Source: Oceanospirillum multiglobuliferum
Lineage (GTDB): Bacteria > Pseudomonadota > Gammaproteobacteria > Pseudomonadales > Halomonadaceae
Assembly (NCBI RefSeq): GCF_900167095.1
Contig: NZ_FUXG01000016.1
Coordinates: 1 to 62,849 of the forward strand
Reading direction: 5' to 3'
DNA: 62,849 bases
Each line of letters opens with the position of its first letter. Position 1 is the first letter of the stretch. Positions 18,723 through 28,295 of the stretch are shown in pieces. Made by a program: the position numbers and the translations under genes. Below the pieces are notes generated by a model. That model did no database searches and was not told where the DNA came from. It worked only from the letters and a program-made list of their open reading frames with translations.

Positions 18723-21678
18723 CTTCAGCCTTGGGCAAATCTTCGCCATTGGCGTTGGCTATCTACTGATTTTATTTGCCTGCGCTTACGCAACGGAGAG
18801 ACAGTGGCTACCACGCAAATTGACACGCCATCCTGTTGTCTACGTCCTCTCACTGGGGGTTTACGCCAGTGCTTGGGCAGTCTATGGCTCCGTAGGCTTG
18901 GCCAATCAATATGGCTATGGCTTCTTATCCTACTATTTAGGCGTGGCGGGCGCTTTTGTATTAGCCCCTGTGCTGTTGGTGCCCATTTTGCGCATCAGCC
19001 GCACCTATCAACTGTCATCCCTGGCAGATTTGTTTGCTTTTCGCTTTCGAAGCCGCTGGATCGGTAGTTTAGTCACCGTCTTCATGCTGATGGCGTCAAT
19101 GCCATTATTGGCCTTGCAGATTCAAGCGGTGGCGGACTCAATCTATATTTTAACCAACGAGGCCTCCCCTCATACCCTAGCGTTAGCCTTCTGCTTGGTG
19201 ATCACCACATTTGCGATTTTATTCGGTGCTCGCCACACCTCCTTAAGGGAAAAACATGAGAGCTTAGTGGCGGCAATCGCTTTTGAGTCCATTATCAAAC
19301 TGGCCATTATGTTGGCTATTGGCAGTTATGCATTATTTGAAGTTTTTGATGGCTTTCAAGGCTTAGAGGTTTGGCTGCAAAGCCACAGCGACCAACTACA
19401 AGCACTACAAAAGCCGCTTGAAGCGGGGCAGTGGCGCACCATGTTGCTACTGTTCTTTGCAGCAGCAGTGGCCATGCCCCATATGTTCCACATTATTTTC
19501 ACAGAGAACCAATCTACAGAAGTGCTATTTCGCGCCAGTTGGGCCGTACCGCTCTACCTACTGCTGCTGAGTTTACCCGTCCCCCTAATCCTTTGGGCCG
19601 GTATGGCTGAAGGCATTAACTTAAAACCTGAATATATGATCTTGGGGTTAGGAAAAGAGGAGACGCAAGGCCTCCTCGGCATTTTAGCTTTTATTGCGGG
19701 TCTCTCGGCGGCCAGCGGCACCATTATTTTGGTCACACTGGCGCTTGCGGCAATGACATTGAACCACTTGGTATTAGCGGTTTACCAGCCCGGTGCCAAG
19801 TTTGACATTTACAATTGGCTACTTTGGTTCCGCCGATTATTAATCGGCACTATTATTGTTGCAGCTTATCTGTTTTATCGCACATTGGGCGTACGCCACA
19901 ATCTGGCCAGCTTGGGTTTAACCTCTTTTGTTGGCATCCTTCAGTTTCTACCCGGCATCTTAGCGGTACTCTATTGGCCAACGGCCAATCGCATCGGCCT
20001 AATTGCAGGCCTGTGCAGTGGTATTGGCATCTGGATCTTTGGTCAAGTCATCCCGCTTTTATACAACCTTGAACAGGTCACATTACCTGCATCCAATTTG
20101 GTTTTTCATTCGGGAAGTGAGGGCTGGTATCAAGTTGCGCTGGTATCGATCACACTGAATATTACTGTTTTTATTGTCACATCCTTGTTTATCCAGCCCA
20201 GTGAAGAGGAAAAAGAGGGCGCCAGCAGTTGCTCTGTTGATGCACTGTCACGCCCACACCGTTTACAACTGAATGCACGAACCTGCCAAGACTTTGTCAC
20301 CTTTCTCAGCGTTCCGCTCGGTGAAAGCACTGCCAAACGAGAGGTTCAAACCGCATTGAACGGCCTCAAACTGGAGATGGAAGACAGCCGGCCTTACGCT
20401 ATGCGGCGTTTGCGTGATCGGATTCAAGCCAACTTATCAGGGTTGATGGGGCCTGCCATTGCACAAGAAATTGTTGATCAATACCTACCTTATCAACCCG
20501 CGAATGTTCAAGGACACACCGAAGATATTCACTTCGTTGAAAGTCGCTTGGAAAGCTACCGCTCGCAGCTGACAGGGTTAGCAAAAGAGCTGGACAGCCT
20601 ACGTCGCTATCACCGCCAAACGCTACAGTATTTGCCAATTGGTGTTTGCTCCTTAGGTACAGACCGCGAAGTCTTAATGTGGAACAACGCAATGGCTGAG
20701 CTGACCAGTATCTCAGGTGAGCAGGTGATCGGCTCACGCTTTGATGCCCTGCCGGAGCCTTGGAAAAACTTACTAGATGACTTTATCCAGCAGAATCACA
20801 ACCACCATATGTTCCAGAAAGTCAGCCAGAAAAATGGACAACCCCGCTGGTTTTCTCTGCACAAAGCTCGAATAGAAGAGCCACTGTCTCATATGGGAGG
20901 CATGGTGATTTTGTTAGAAGACCATACTGAAACTCAACGCTTAGAGGAAGAGCTGGTACACAGCGAACGATTGGCCAGTATTGGGCGCTTGGCTGCTGGG
21001 GTCGCTCATGAAATTGGCAACCCTATTACCGGCATCTCTTCACTTGCGCAGAATATGAAGTATGAAACCGATAACCCCGAGGTGATTCAAACCTCTGAGC
21101 AAATTCTACAACTCACTAAGCGCGTCACACGCATTGTGCATTCGCTGGTCAGCTTTGCCCATGCAGGTCGTCATACTGGACAAAACCAGCAAGAACCGAT
21201 GCAGCTGAATCAGGCCATCACAGAGGCGATCAATCTCATCTCCTTAGCAGATAAGGGTAAAGAGCTTGAGTTTATCAACCTTTGTTCCGATGACATCATC
21301 GTTATTGCCGACATACAAAAGCTGGTACAGGTCTTTGTTAACCTTTTAGGTAATGCAAGAGATGCCTCAGAAGTGGGAGATAGTGTTACTATTAGCGCAC
21401 AGGTTTCGGAACATACCGTAACAGTCTCGGTAACTGATCAAGGCTGCGGTATTCCAGAAGACCAACTTGAACATATTTTTGAACCCTTCTTCACCACAAA
21501 AGAACCGGGTGAAGGAACCGGACTTGGGCTGGCATTGGTGTACAGCATAGTGGAAGAACACTATGGCCAGATCCATATCATTAGCCCTGCGGACCGGATG
21601 CAAGGTAGAGGAACTCAGGTCGATATCACCCTGCCTCTTCACCATGCTGAAGCCAAAAGCGAATCTGCGTGGACTTAA
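18712..21678 (+). CDS. cbrA: Transporter-histidine kinase CbrA
   Basis: This 988-residue hybrid has an N-terminal sodium/solute-symporter (SLC5-like) region of about 13 membrane helices (to about residue 500). A linker, a PAS domain (about 640-740) and a histidine kinase core follow. The phospho-acceptor is H766 ([10 protein letters not shown]), and the ATPase boxes [17 protein letters not shown] and GEGTGLGL are intact. In Pseudomonas, CbrA controls carbon/nitrogen balance through CbrB and the RNA CrcZ, and in some species also transports histidine. The adjacent cbrB and RNA locus support the same role here. Confidence 0.93.
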   Translation: MNFSFSLGQIFAIGVGYLLILFACAYATERQWLPRKLTRHPVVYVLSLGVYASAWAVYGSVGLANQYGYGFLSYYLGVAGAFVLAPVLLVPILRISRTYQLSSLADLFAFRFRSRWIGSLVTVFMLMASMPLLALQIQAVADSIYILTNEASPHTLALAFCLVITTFAILFGARHTSLREKHESLVAAIAFESIIKLAIMLAIGSYALFEVFDGFQGLEVWLQSHSDQLQALQKPLEAGQWRTMLLLFFAAAVAMPHMFHIIFTENQSTEVLFRASWAVPLYLLLLSLPVPLILWAGMAEGINLKPEYMILGLGKEETQGLLGILAFIAGLSAASGTIILVTLALAAMTLNHLVLAVYQPGAKFDIYNWLLWFRRLLIGTIIVAAYLFYRTLGVRHNLASLGLTSFVGILQFLPGILAVLYWPTANRIGLIAGLCSGIGIWIFGQVIPLLYNLEQVTLPASNLVFHSGSEGWYQVALVSITLNITVFIVTSLFIQPSEEEKEGASSCSVDALSRPHRLQLNARTCQDFVTFLSVPLGESTAKREVQTALNGLKLEMEDSRPYAMRRLRDRIQANLSGLMGPAIAQEIVDQYLPYQPANVQGHTEDIHFVESRLESYRSQLTGLAKELDSLRRYHRQTLQYLPIGVCSLGTDREVLMWNNAMAELTSISGEQVIGSRFDALPEPWKNLLDDFIQQNHNHHMFQKVSQKNGQPRWFSLHKARIEEPLSHMGGMVILLEDHTETQRLEEELVHSERLASIGRLAAGVAHEIGNPITGISSLAQNMKYETDNPEVIQTSEQILQLTKRVTRIVHSLVSFAHAGRHTGQNQQEPMQLNQAITEAINLISLADKGKELEFINLCSDDIIVIADIQKLVQVFVNLLGNARDASEVGDSVTISAQVSEHTVTVSVTDQGCGIPEDQLEHIFEPFFTTKEPGEGTGLGLALVYSIVEEHYGQIHIISPADRMQGRGTQVDITLPLHHAEAKSESAWT

Positions 21679-21680
21679 AC

Positions 21681-23117
21681 ATGCCCCAAATATTGGTAGT
21701 AGAAGACGAAGACATTATCCGCTCCGCTCTGAAAAGATTGCTGGAACGGCATCAGTTTGAAGTTCAAGAGGCCGCCTCCGTTGATGAGGCTTTGTCACGC
21801 TTCAAGCTGAAAGATTTTGATCTGATTATTTCTGACCTGCGTTTACCTAAAACACCAGGCACAGACCTAATCAAATTGGCAGAAGGTATTCCCGTACTGA
21901 TCATGACCAGCTACGCCAGTCTACGCTCAGCGGTGGACTCCATGAAAATGGGGGCGGTGGACTATATCGCCAAACCATTTGATCACGAAGAGATGCTCAA
22001 CGCAGTCAATCGCATCCTTGCCAACCATGCCAATCAGCGTTTACAAGAAGCGGATGCCGCCAGCATCGTGGAAGAGGAAAACAGTGAACCCGGCACAATG
22101 GGCATGATTGGACATTGCCCCACCATGCAGGTGGTTTATCAGCGCATCCGAAAAGTTGCACCAACCGACGCGACCGTCCTAATCCAAGGCGAATCAGGTA
22201 CAGGTAAAGAACTGATTGCCAAGGCGATCCATAACAACAGTCGTCGCCGAAATGCACCACTGATCTCCGTTAACTGTGCCGCAATTCCTGAAACCCTTAT
22301 TGAATCCGAACTTTTCGGTTATGAGAAAGGGGCTTTCACTGGTGCAAACACCAATCGTTGCGGCTTAGTCGAAGCGGCAGATGGCGGCACGCTTTTCTTA
22401 GATGAAATTGGCGAACTGCCACTAGAAGCACAAGCACGCTTACTGCGGGTACTCCAAGAAGGTGAAATTCGTCGCATTGGCTCAGTGCACTCTAAGAAGG
22501 TTGATGTACGCCTAGTCGCTGCAACACACCGCAATTTAAAGAAACTTTCCAGCGAAGGTGATTTCCGCCTTGATCTCTACTACCGTCTAAATGTAATGGA
22601 ACTCACCCTGCCGCCACTAAAGCAGCGTGGAGATGATATTTTAGAGATCGCAGAGTTTTTACTCAGCAATGCCTGCAAAAGAATGGAGCGCCCCAACCTT
22701 CGTCTATCCAAGCACGCTGCGGATGCGATTTCACAATATGACTGGCCTGGAAACGTGCGTGAGCTGGAGAATGCCATTGAGCGAGGTGTGATACTAGCTG
22801 AAGGTAATCTGATTCATACTGATGACTTGGGCATTGAGCCAGTATCCACTGTTGCTCATCGTCCTTCAATCCCACAAGTACAGTCTGCATTGCCTTCTAT
22901 TGGTGCGCCCTCACGTGTGATTCCGCGTAATGATGGCACTAAAGCACCTGAAGATCTTTCTCTTGAAGACTATTTTCAACACTTTGTCTTAGAGCACCAA
23001 GATCAGATGAGCGAAACCGAATTGGCACAAAAACTGGGCATTAGTCGAAAATGTTTATGGGAGCGGCGCCAGCGCTTAGGAATTCCACGAAGAAAAAGCC
23101 CAACTCGCAAAGCCTAA
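21681..23117 (+). CDS. cbrB: Sigma-54-dependent response regulator CbrB
   Basis: This 478-residue NtrC-family activator has a receiver domain with phospho-acceptor D52 (ISDLRLP). The AAA+ domain carries the Walker A GESGTGKE and the sigma-54 contact loop GAFTGA at 217-222. A Fis-type helix-turn-helix lies at the C-terminus (ELAQKLGISRKCLWERRQRL). I start it at ATG 21681, two bases after the cbrA stop; an in-frame GTG at 21669 would overlap cbrA. It should activate -24/-12 promoters such as the one found at 23435. Confidence 0.94.
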   Translation: MPQILVVEDEDIIRSALKRLLERHQFEVQEAASVDEALSRFKLKDFDLIISDLRLPKTPGTDLIKLAEGIPVLIMTSYASLRSAVDSMKMGAVDYIAKPFDHEEMLNAVNRILANHANQRLQEADAASIVEEENSEPGTMGMIGHCPTMQVVYQRIRKVAPTDATVLIQGESGTGKELIAKAIHNNSRRRNAPLISVNCAAIPETLIESELFGYEKGAFTGANTNRCGLVEAADGGTLFLDEIGELPLEAQARLLRVLQEGEIRRIGSVHSKKVDVRLVAATHRNLKKLSSEGDFRLDLYYRLNVMELTLPPLKQRGDDILEIAEFLLSNACKRMERPNLRLSKHAADAISQYDWPGNVRELENAIERGVILAEGNLIHTDDLGIEPVSTVAHRPSIPQVQSALPSIGAPSRVIPRNDGTKAPEDLSLEDYFQHFVLEHQDQMSETELAQKLGISRKCLWERRQRLGIPRRKSPTRKA

Positions 23118-23135
23118 CTGGTGAAGAGCTATCGT

Positions 23136-23161
23136 AGGGATGCTAACTGCATCCCTTTTTT
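23136..23161 (+). terminator. Terminator of cbrAB
   Basis: An 8-bp stem (23136-23143 with 23149-23156) with a TAACT loop, running into six T. It isolates the downstream RNA locus from read-through. Confidence 0.85.
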
Positions 23162-23202
23162 ACACAGAGACGAAGCGCTACAAACCTCTAAACATCATAC
23201 TT

Positions 23203-23216
23203 TTGACCTTGATCAA
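23203..23216. promoter_or_regulatory. FNR/Anr-box-like dyad
   Basis: TTGACCTTGATCAA differs from the FNR/Anr consensus TTGAT-N4-ATCAA at one base. A perfect palindrome AGGTTAACCT follows at 23221-23230. It is about 245 bases upstream of the predicted crcZ start. Whether it is functional is unknown. Confidence 0.35.
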
Positions 23217-23309
23217 ATAGAGGTTAACCTAAAGTAGAGTACGCCTAAGTATTGCCTTTTCTAATCCTTTTAGCCTGTTCACTTTTTAATAATTATTTTT
23301 GTGACTGAG

Positions 23310-23360
23310 TGTTACCGTAACACACAGCACCAGTAAAATAAGATTGTTTCACTGGTAACA
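23310..23360 (+). promoter_or_regulatory. Candidate CbrB enhancer sites
   Basis: Two dyads of TGTTAC/GTAACA half-sites: TGTTAC-C-GTAACA (23310-23322) and TGTTTC-N4-GTAACA (23345-23360, within GATTGTTTC...GTAACAATC). CbrB of Pseudomonas is known to use TGTTAC/GTAACA-type upstream sites at crcZ. The dyad centres lie about 145 and 108 bases before the predicted start, a normal enhancer distance for a sigma-54 activator. Confidence 0.65.
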
Positions 23361-23434
23361 ATCTCAGTAGCCTACCAAAACCATATCCGTACAATTATCT
23401 ATAACTCAATGTTTTTTAAAGGTTTTTTAAAAAC

Positions 23435-23450
23435 TGGCACAGCATCTGCA
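23435..23450 (+). promoter_or_regulatory. Sigma-54 promoter of the CrcZ-like RNA
   Basis: TGGCACAGCATCTGCA carries the invariant GG (23436-23437) and GC (23448-23449) exactly 10 bases apart, the -24/-12 spacing for RpoN. It matches TGGCAC well and the -12 half (CTGCA) acceptably. Transcription should begin near 23461. Confidence 0.8.
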
Positions 23451-23460
23451 ACTACCTAGT

Positions 23461-23965
23461 CAAGAACAACAAGAACGGCGGTTAACGTTCTAGCCGAAAC
23501 AAAAACAATAAGCGGCAATAAAAATTAAGCTCAAAAAATAAAAACAATAAGCGAGCGAAAAAACAGGTCGGCACTGGGAAAACAACAATAAACACCCAAC
23601 AAGATGACCAACCCTGAAATAAAAACAATAAGTCAGGATGAAAAGTTAACCGTAGCGAACTGATGCACAAAAGATTATTTGTAACAAAAATAATAAAACA
23701 GATAGCGATGTGCCTGCCCTGCAATAAAAACAATAAGCGGGCTGAGAAAGAATCATTGGATAATTGTTTTGAATACGAGGCGGTCCAAACTAGAAATCTC
23801 TGTATAGAGTTTTGAATTGGAAAATAAAAATAACTAGGCCAAGCCACCAAAGTTTGTAATTGACTGTCATTGCGCATTCAGAGCGATTTACCGAAGTCTG
23901 ACATATCGTTTGCATGGATGCAGACAATTTTATAGCGGAGCCAATTTGGCTCCGCTTTTGTTTTT
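23461..23965 (+). ncRNA. crcZ: CrcZ-like catabolite-repression RNA
   Basis: A non-coding stretch of about 505 bases between cbrB and pcnB, the location of crcZ in Pseudomonas. It begins with AAGAACAACAAGAA and contains about nine runs fitting AANAANAA, the A-rich motif through which CrcZ titrates Hfq/Crc. Four copies are identical 12-mers, AAAAACAATAAG, at 23501, 23540, 23621 and 23726. A sigma-54 promoter precedes it, CbrB-type dyads lie further upstream, and a strong terminator ends it. The longest frame (minus, 23482-23877) reads repeated LLFLF from the motifs and is not a gene. Length exceeds the roughly 400 nt known in P. aeruginosa. Ends are predicted, not mapped. Confidence 0.82.
23934..23965 (+). 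terminator. Terminator of the CrcZ-like RNA
   Basis: A 9-bp perfect stem AGCGGAGCC/GGCTCCGCT (23934-23942 with 23948-23956), an AATTT loop, then TTTTGTTTTT. It lies upstream of the pcnB ATG at 24009, which argues against the longer pcnB frame that starts at 23910. Confidence 0.9.
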
Positions 23966-24008
23966 AGGGTACACTCCCTGCTCCTATTCAGAGATTCAAG
24001 ATCCAGAG

Positions 24009-25424
24009 ATGCTAAAAGGAATTCATTCATTTCTAAAGCGTCCCGGTAAGACGATCAAGCAGCTGCTAAAATCAAATGGCAGTGAACCGCAATCCTCCCC
24101 ATTTGAATTGCGTATTGTGTCCCGTGACGAACACCCCCTCAGCCGAAGCAATGTTTCAGACAGCGCCTTAAAGGTACTTTATCGCCTCAAAAAAGCCAAC
24201 TATGATGCTTTTTTAGTAGGCGGTTGCGTTCGGGATGCCCTGCTCGGATTACACCCAAAAGACTTTGACGTTGCCACCAACGCCACACCAGAACAGGTAA
24301 AATCTCTTTTCCATAATGCCCGCATTATTGGTCGTCGATTTCGTATTGTTCATGTGCGTTATGGTCGTGAAGTCATAGAAGTGACAACCTTTCGTGCACC
24401 ACCAGCTGAAGACTCTGCGAAGAGCCTTGCTTCACAATCTGAGCATGGCTTGTTATTGCGCGATAACGTCTATGGGACAATCAACGAAGATGCGGTACGC
24501 CGTGACTTCACTATTAATGCCTTGTATTACAATATCGCTGATTTTGCCATTTATGATTATGCTGATGGCATTAGAGATATTCAGCATCGCTGCATTCGCA
24601 TGATTGGTGATCCTGAAACTCGTTACCGAGAAGATCCTGTTCGTATGTTACGGGCTGTTCGTTTTGCTGCTAAGCTTGATTTTAATATTGAGCCAGTAAC
24701 AGAAGCCCCTATTCGTCCGATGGCAAGCCTACTGCGTCAAATACCCGCCGCACGATTATTTGAAGAAGTGCTAAAACTGTTTTTATCAGGACAGTCAGTA
24801 CAAACGTTCTTGCTACTCAAAGAATATCGCCTCCTTGAACAACTATTCCCTTATGCTGCTGAGCAACTTCAATCCCAGCCGCATAAAGAGCAATTTATCA
24901 TCAAGGCGCTAGAAAGTACTGACTTGAGAGTAGCTGAAGACAAGCCTGTCACCCCAGCTTTCTTGTTCGCCGCCTTGCTGTGGCCTGTAGTACAAAAAGC
25001 CTTTGTTGAATTGACGCAAAAGGGTGGTCTTCCCCCTGTACCCGCCATGCAGCAGGCTGGTCAGCAAGTGTTAGCAGCTCAGTCTGACTTCACTTCTATT
25101 CCCAAGCGCTTCAGCCAGCCAATGCGTGAGATCTGGGAGTTTCAGTTGCGTCTAGAGCGTCGGCAAGGCAAGCGGGCTTTCCAAACGGCAGAACACCCTC
25201 GTTTCAGGGCCGCTTACGACTTTTTAGTGTTACGTGCTGAATCCGGTGAGAAAGTGCAACCACTTGCAGACTGGTGGACCGCCTATCAAGAGAGCAATCA
25301 CAGCGGAAAACGGTCGCTCGTCCTAGACGATGTTGAGATCAACAGCGAACCCGTTAAAAAGCGCCGTAAGCGTAGCCGTTATCGAAATAACAAACCTCAA
25401 CATGATAGAAACATCCACGAATGA
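24009..25424 (+). CDS. pcnB: Poly(A) polymerase I
   Basis: This 471-residue nucleotidyltransferase adds 3' poly(A) tails that speed RNA decay. The catalytic region shows GG (71-72) and the metal-binding pair D85/D87 in KDFDVAT, with RNA-binding helices and a basic Lys/Arg tail (KKRRKRSRYRNN). I start it at ATG 24009 (MLKGIHSFLK), because a longer in-frame opening at 23910 would run through the terminator of the preceding RNA. Its TGA overlaps the folK ATG (ATGA), so the two are coupled. Confidence 0.94.
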   Translation: MLKGIHSFLKRPGKTIKQLLKSNGSEPQSSPFELRIVSRDEHPLSRSNVSDSALKVLYRLKKANYDAFLVGGCVRDALLGLHPKDFDVATNATPEQVKSLFHNARIIGRRFRIVHVRYGREVIEVTTFRAPPAEDSAKSLASQSEHGLLLRDNVYGTINEDAVRRDFTINALYYNIADFAIYDYADGIRDIQHRCIRMIGDPETRYREDPVRMLRAVRFAAKLDFNIEPVTEAPIRPMASLLRQIPAARLFEEVLKLFLSGQSVQTFLLLKEYRLLEQLFPYAAEQLQSQPHKEQFIIKALESTDLRVAEDKPVTPAFLFAALLWPVVQKAFVELTQKGGLPPVPAMQQAGQQVLAAQSDFTSIPKRFSQPMREIWEFQLRLERRQGKRAFQTAEHPRFRAAYDFLVLRAESGEKVQPLADWWTAYQESNHSGKRSLVLDDVEINSEPVKKRRKRSRYRNNKPQHDRNIHE

Positions 25425-25912
25425 GCGCTATCGCCTATATAGGGCTGGGCAGCAATCTTGACCAGCCTATACAACAGCTTCTTACAGCCTATCAAGAACT
25501 TGCAAATTTACCTGAAACAACTTTCTTGGCAGGCTCCTCTTTATATTCTAGTAAGCCTGTAGGCCCCCAAGACCAACCTGACTTTGTTAATGCGGTTGTA
25601 AAGCTAGAGACCAAACTATCTGCAATTGCGCTACTTGATGCACTACAAGCACTAGAGCAACAGCATCAAAGGGTACGCCTAAGACACTGGGGACCACGCA
25701 CCCTAGACCTTGATTTGTTACTTTATGATCAACAGCAGATAGCACTACCAAGACTCAGCGTACCACACCCACAAATGCACCTCAGAGGCTTCGTTTTGCT
25801 ACCATTGGCAGAAATTAGCCCCGAAATTGTGATACCGGGTAAAGGATCTATTACAACTATTCTGTCGAATATCACCATAGATGACTTGCAGATATTGTTA
25901 AAGACAGAGTAA
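25421..25912 (+). CDS. folK: HPPK, 6-hydroxymethyl-7,8-dihydropterin pyrophosphokinase
   Basis: A 163-residue folate-pathway enzyme that transfers pyrophosphate from ATP to the pterin before FolP (encoded at 41076) adds p-aminobenzoate. The N-terminal YIGLGSNL motif and the RWGPRTLDLDLL-like signature (RHWGPRTLDLDLLLYD) with its magnesium aspartates are complete. It overlaps pcnB by four bases. Confidence 0.96.
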   Translation: MSAIAYIGLGSNLDQPIQQLLTAYQELANLPETTFLAGSSLYSSKPVGPQDQPDFVNAVVKLETKLSAIALLDALQALEQQHQRVRLRHWGPRTLDLDLLLYDQQQIALPRLSVPHPQMHLRGFVLLPLAEISPEIVIPGKGSITTILSNITIDDLQILLKTE

Positions 25913-25968
25913 AGTTACGACAACTTGTTACCTTAAGATGCAGGTAACGTCAAAGTAACACATTTCGA

Positions 25969-25998
25969 AACGCCCACTGGTCAAAAGCCGTGGGCGTT
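25969..25998 (+). terminator. Hairpin between folK and panB
   Basis: A 9-bp perfect stem (25969-25977 with 25990-25998) closes a 12-nt loop that can form a short inner stem. The tail ATTGTAATG is only weakly T-rich, so termination may be partial. Confidence 0.55.
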
Positions 25999-26020
25999 AT
26001 TGTAATGGCGGAAGATAACA

Positions 26021-26815
26021 ATGAAGACAGTGACAATCAGTACCCTGAACAAACTGAAAGCAGCGGGCGAAAAGTTCAGCTGTTTAACAGCGTACGATGC
26101 AACCTTCTCTCATCAAATCAGCAGCACCGGTATTGAGGTCATACTGATTGGTGATTCGATGGGCATGGTACTACAGGGACATAACAGCACACTTCCAGTC
26201 AGTGTTGATGATATCGCCTACCACACGCAATGTGTTGCCCGTGGTAATCAAGGCGCGCTAATCATGGCAGACATGCCATTTATGAGTAACGCTTCAATAG
26301 AGCAACTACTGCTTAATGCTGGCAAATTAATGCAGGCTGGCGCGCATATGGTGAAAATTGAAGGCGAAGCTTGGCTAGCAGAAGGCATTACCGAATTGAC
26401 TCGTCGCGGCATACCTGTTTGCGCACACTTGGGGTTAACACCTCAAATGGTCAACCAGTTTGGCGGCTATAAGGTGCAAGGTAAAACAGAAGCGGCTGCT
26501 CAAGCGATTATAAGCGCCAGCCAACAACTGGTGGATGCAGGCGCCAGTGTGATTCTGTTGGAGTGCGTTCCCACAGAAGTTGGTCGCCTAGTTACAGAGG
26601 CCGTTAACGTACCCGTAATTGGCATTGGTGCAGGCCCTTATACCGATGGGCAGGTACTGGTACTCCATGACATGCTGGGGATCACCGTAGGGCATACTGC
26701 CAAATTTGTGAAAAACTTTATGGCTGATGCTCGCTCAATTCCTGAAGCACTTAGCCAATATCATCAGGCAGTTAAAGCAGGTACCTTTCCAGCTGAGGAG
26801 CATTGTTTTTCATGA
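26021..26815 (+). CDS. panB: 3-methyl-2-oxobutanoate hydroxymethyltransferase
   Basis: This 264-residue TIM-barrel enzyme makes ketopantoate, the first committed step of pantothenate/CoA synthesis. Conserved segments are the start of strand 1 ([11 protein letters not shown]), [10 protein letters not shown] with the metal-binding aspartate, and EGEAW. It heads panB-panC(-panD) and overlaps panC by four bases. Confidence 0.97.
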   Translation: MKTVTISTLNKLKAAGEKFSCLTAYDATFSHQISSTGIEVILIGDSMGMVLQGHNSTLPVSVDDIAYHTQCVARGNQGALIMADMPFMSNASIEQLLLNAGKLMQAGAHMVKIEGEAWLAEGITELTRRGIPVCAHLGLTPQMVNQFGGYKVQGKTEAAAQAIISASQQLVDAGASVILLECVPTEVGRLVTEAVNVPVIGIGAGPYTDGQVLVLHDMLGITVGHTAKFVKNFMADARSIPEALSQYHQAVKAGTFPAEEHCFS

Positions 26816-27669
26816 TCGTCTGTCACAGCATTCTGTCATTACGCGAAACGGTACAGGCTTATCGTAAGTCCGGTAACAAAATTGCATTTGTACCTACTAT
26901 GGGTAATTTGCACTCAGGCCACATCCAGCTAGTGCACGAAGCCAAAAAAGTGGCTGACGTAGTGATCAGTAGCATTTTTGTTAATCCAATGCAATTTGGC
27001 CCAAACGAAGATTTGGACGCATACCCAAGAACATTAGAAGCCGACAAAGAAAAGCTTACTGACGCAGGCTGTCAGGTGCTATTTGCCCCTAATGCCAGCG
27101 AGATGTACCCCAATGGTACAGGCGTACAAACGCAAGTGATTGTACCAGAGCTGACAGACGAGCTTTGCGGTGCTAGCCGACCAGGCCACTTCACCGGAGT
27201 GTCTACAGTTGTGACAAAGCTATTCAACATTGTCCAACCTGATATCGCACTGTTCGGCCAAAAAGATTTTCAGCAACTAGCTGTTATTCGCAAAATGGCC
27301 GCAGACTTATGTATGCCAATTGAGATTATTGGCATCAGTACAGTACGTGCGGCCTCTGAACTAGCGCTAAGCTCTCGTAACGGTTACCTGACGGAACAAG
27401 AGTTAGCTACAGCACCCACTTTATATCGCACTTTGGTTCAAATCAAAGATGCTATTGAAGCAGGCAGCAAAGATTTTGACACACTGTGTCATCAAGGTAA
27501 CTCGGCCTTAGCAAGCGCAGGCTTTAAGCCAGATTACCTGAGTGTTAGACGTCAGTCTGACCTCAAACATGCTACCGCAAATGACGACCAGCTGGTCATC
27601 TTAGCAGCAGCAAACTTGGGCAGTGCCCGCCTTATTGATAACATCGCGTTTGCGTTGAATCAAAACTAA
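26812..27669 (+). CDS. panC: Pantothenate synthetase
   Basis: This 285-residue ligase joins pantoate and beta-alanine using ATP. The HIGH-like MGNLHSGH motif is at 30-37 and FGQKDFQQL follows in mid-protein. In the KMSKS-like region, SSRNGYL is normal. I use the ATG at 26812, which overlaps the panB stop (ATGA) and has GAGGAG about 11 bases upstream; a TTG at 26803 is less likely. Confidence 0.96.
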   Translation: MIVCHSILSLRETVQAYRKSGNKIAFVPTMGNLHSGHIQLVHEAKKVADVVISSIFVNPMQFGPNEDLDAYPRTLEADKEKLTDAGCQVLFAPNASEMYPNGTGVQTQVIVPELTDELCGASRPGHFTGVSTVVTKLFNIVQPDIALFGQKDFQQLAVIRKMAADLCMPIEIIGISTVRAASELALSSRNGYLTEQELATAPTLYRTLVQIKDAIEAGSKDFDTLCHQGNSALASAGFKPDYLSVRRQSDLKHATANDDQLVILAAANLGSARLIDNIAFALNQN

Positions 27670-27760
27670 TATTCGGGCATACTGCGCGACTTGCCCGCCT
27701 AGTGCGGTCAACGTGTGCTCGCTCAAAAATCAGGAAAACAGTGGTCAAGGGTTAAGAATC

Positions 27761-28141
27761 ATGCAATCCATCATGCTGAAAGCAAAACTGCATCAGGCTC
27801 GTGTAACCCACGCGGTACTGGAGTATGAGGGTTCTTGTGCTATTGACGGCAACTTGCTAGATATGGCCGGTATCCGAGAATATGAGCAGATCCAGATCTA
27901 TAACATCGAAGGCGGCCAACGCTTCACGACCTACGCGATTCGTGGTGAAGAGGGTTCAGGTATCATTTCTGTAAATGGTGCTGCGGCTCATCAGGCCAAG
28001 GTCGGTGACCGAGTCATTATCTGTGCATATGCCAACTACACAGAAGCTGAATTGGCAACATTCAAACCAGCTCTGATCTATTTGGCGGCAGGCAATGAAG
28101 TTACACACACAAGTAACGCCATTCCTGTACAGGTAGCTTAA
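27761..28141 (+). CDS. panD: Aspartate 1-decarboxylase
   Basis: This 126-residue pyruvoyl enzyme makes beta-alanine for PanC. The self-cleavage site Gly24-Ser25 lies in YEGSCAID, and the C-terminus AIPVQVA equals that of E. coli. Starting at ATG 27761 gives the family length, with AAGG ten bases upstream. The 91-base gap after panC contains a 6-bp hairpin (27674-27679 with 27692-27697) but no terminator, so panBCD may be one unit. Confidence 0.96.
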   Translation: MQSIMLKAKLHQARVTHAVLEYEGSCAIDGNLLDMAGIREYEQIQIYNIEGGQRFTTYAIRGEEGSGIISVNGAAAHQAKVGDRVIICAYANYTEAELATFKPALIYLAAGNEVTHTSNAIPVQVA

Positions 28142-28170
28142 TCCTGTATTGAGCAATATCTGATTTTTCT

Positions 28171-28199
28171 AAAGCTGACCTAAGGTCGGCTTTTTTTTT
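28171..28199 (+). terminator. Terminator of panD
   Basis: The stem GCTGACC/GGTCGGC (28174-28180 with 28184-28190, one G-T pair) is extended by AAA/TTT and followed by nine T. Confidence 0.85.
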
Positions 28200-28295
28200 G
28201 TCATCATTTTAGTGTATTTTCTTTTTACCGTGCCTGTAGCATTATGCTATGTTGCAAAGCACAATAAAACCGCCACTGCTAGGAAGGAAATACTT

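Noticed and set aside
23490-23740. Repeated 12-mers considered as a CRISPR array or tandem repeat
   Set aside because: Repeats are too short (12 bases), irregularly spaced (39, 81, 105), and A-rich single-stranded-type motifs; no cas genes nearby.
23482-23877. 131-codon minus-strand frame rich in Leu and Phe between cbrB and pcnB
   Set aside because: Its repeated LLFLF pattern is the reverse reading of the AAAAACAATAA motifs of the CrcZ-like RNA; no ribosome site or family match.
23910-24008. Upstream extension of pcnB
   Set aside because: The extension contains the terminator of the preceding RNA, and its residues do not resemble PcnB; the ATG at 24009 fits the family.
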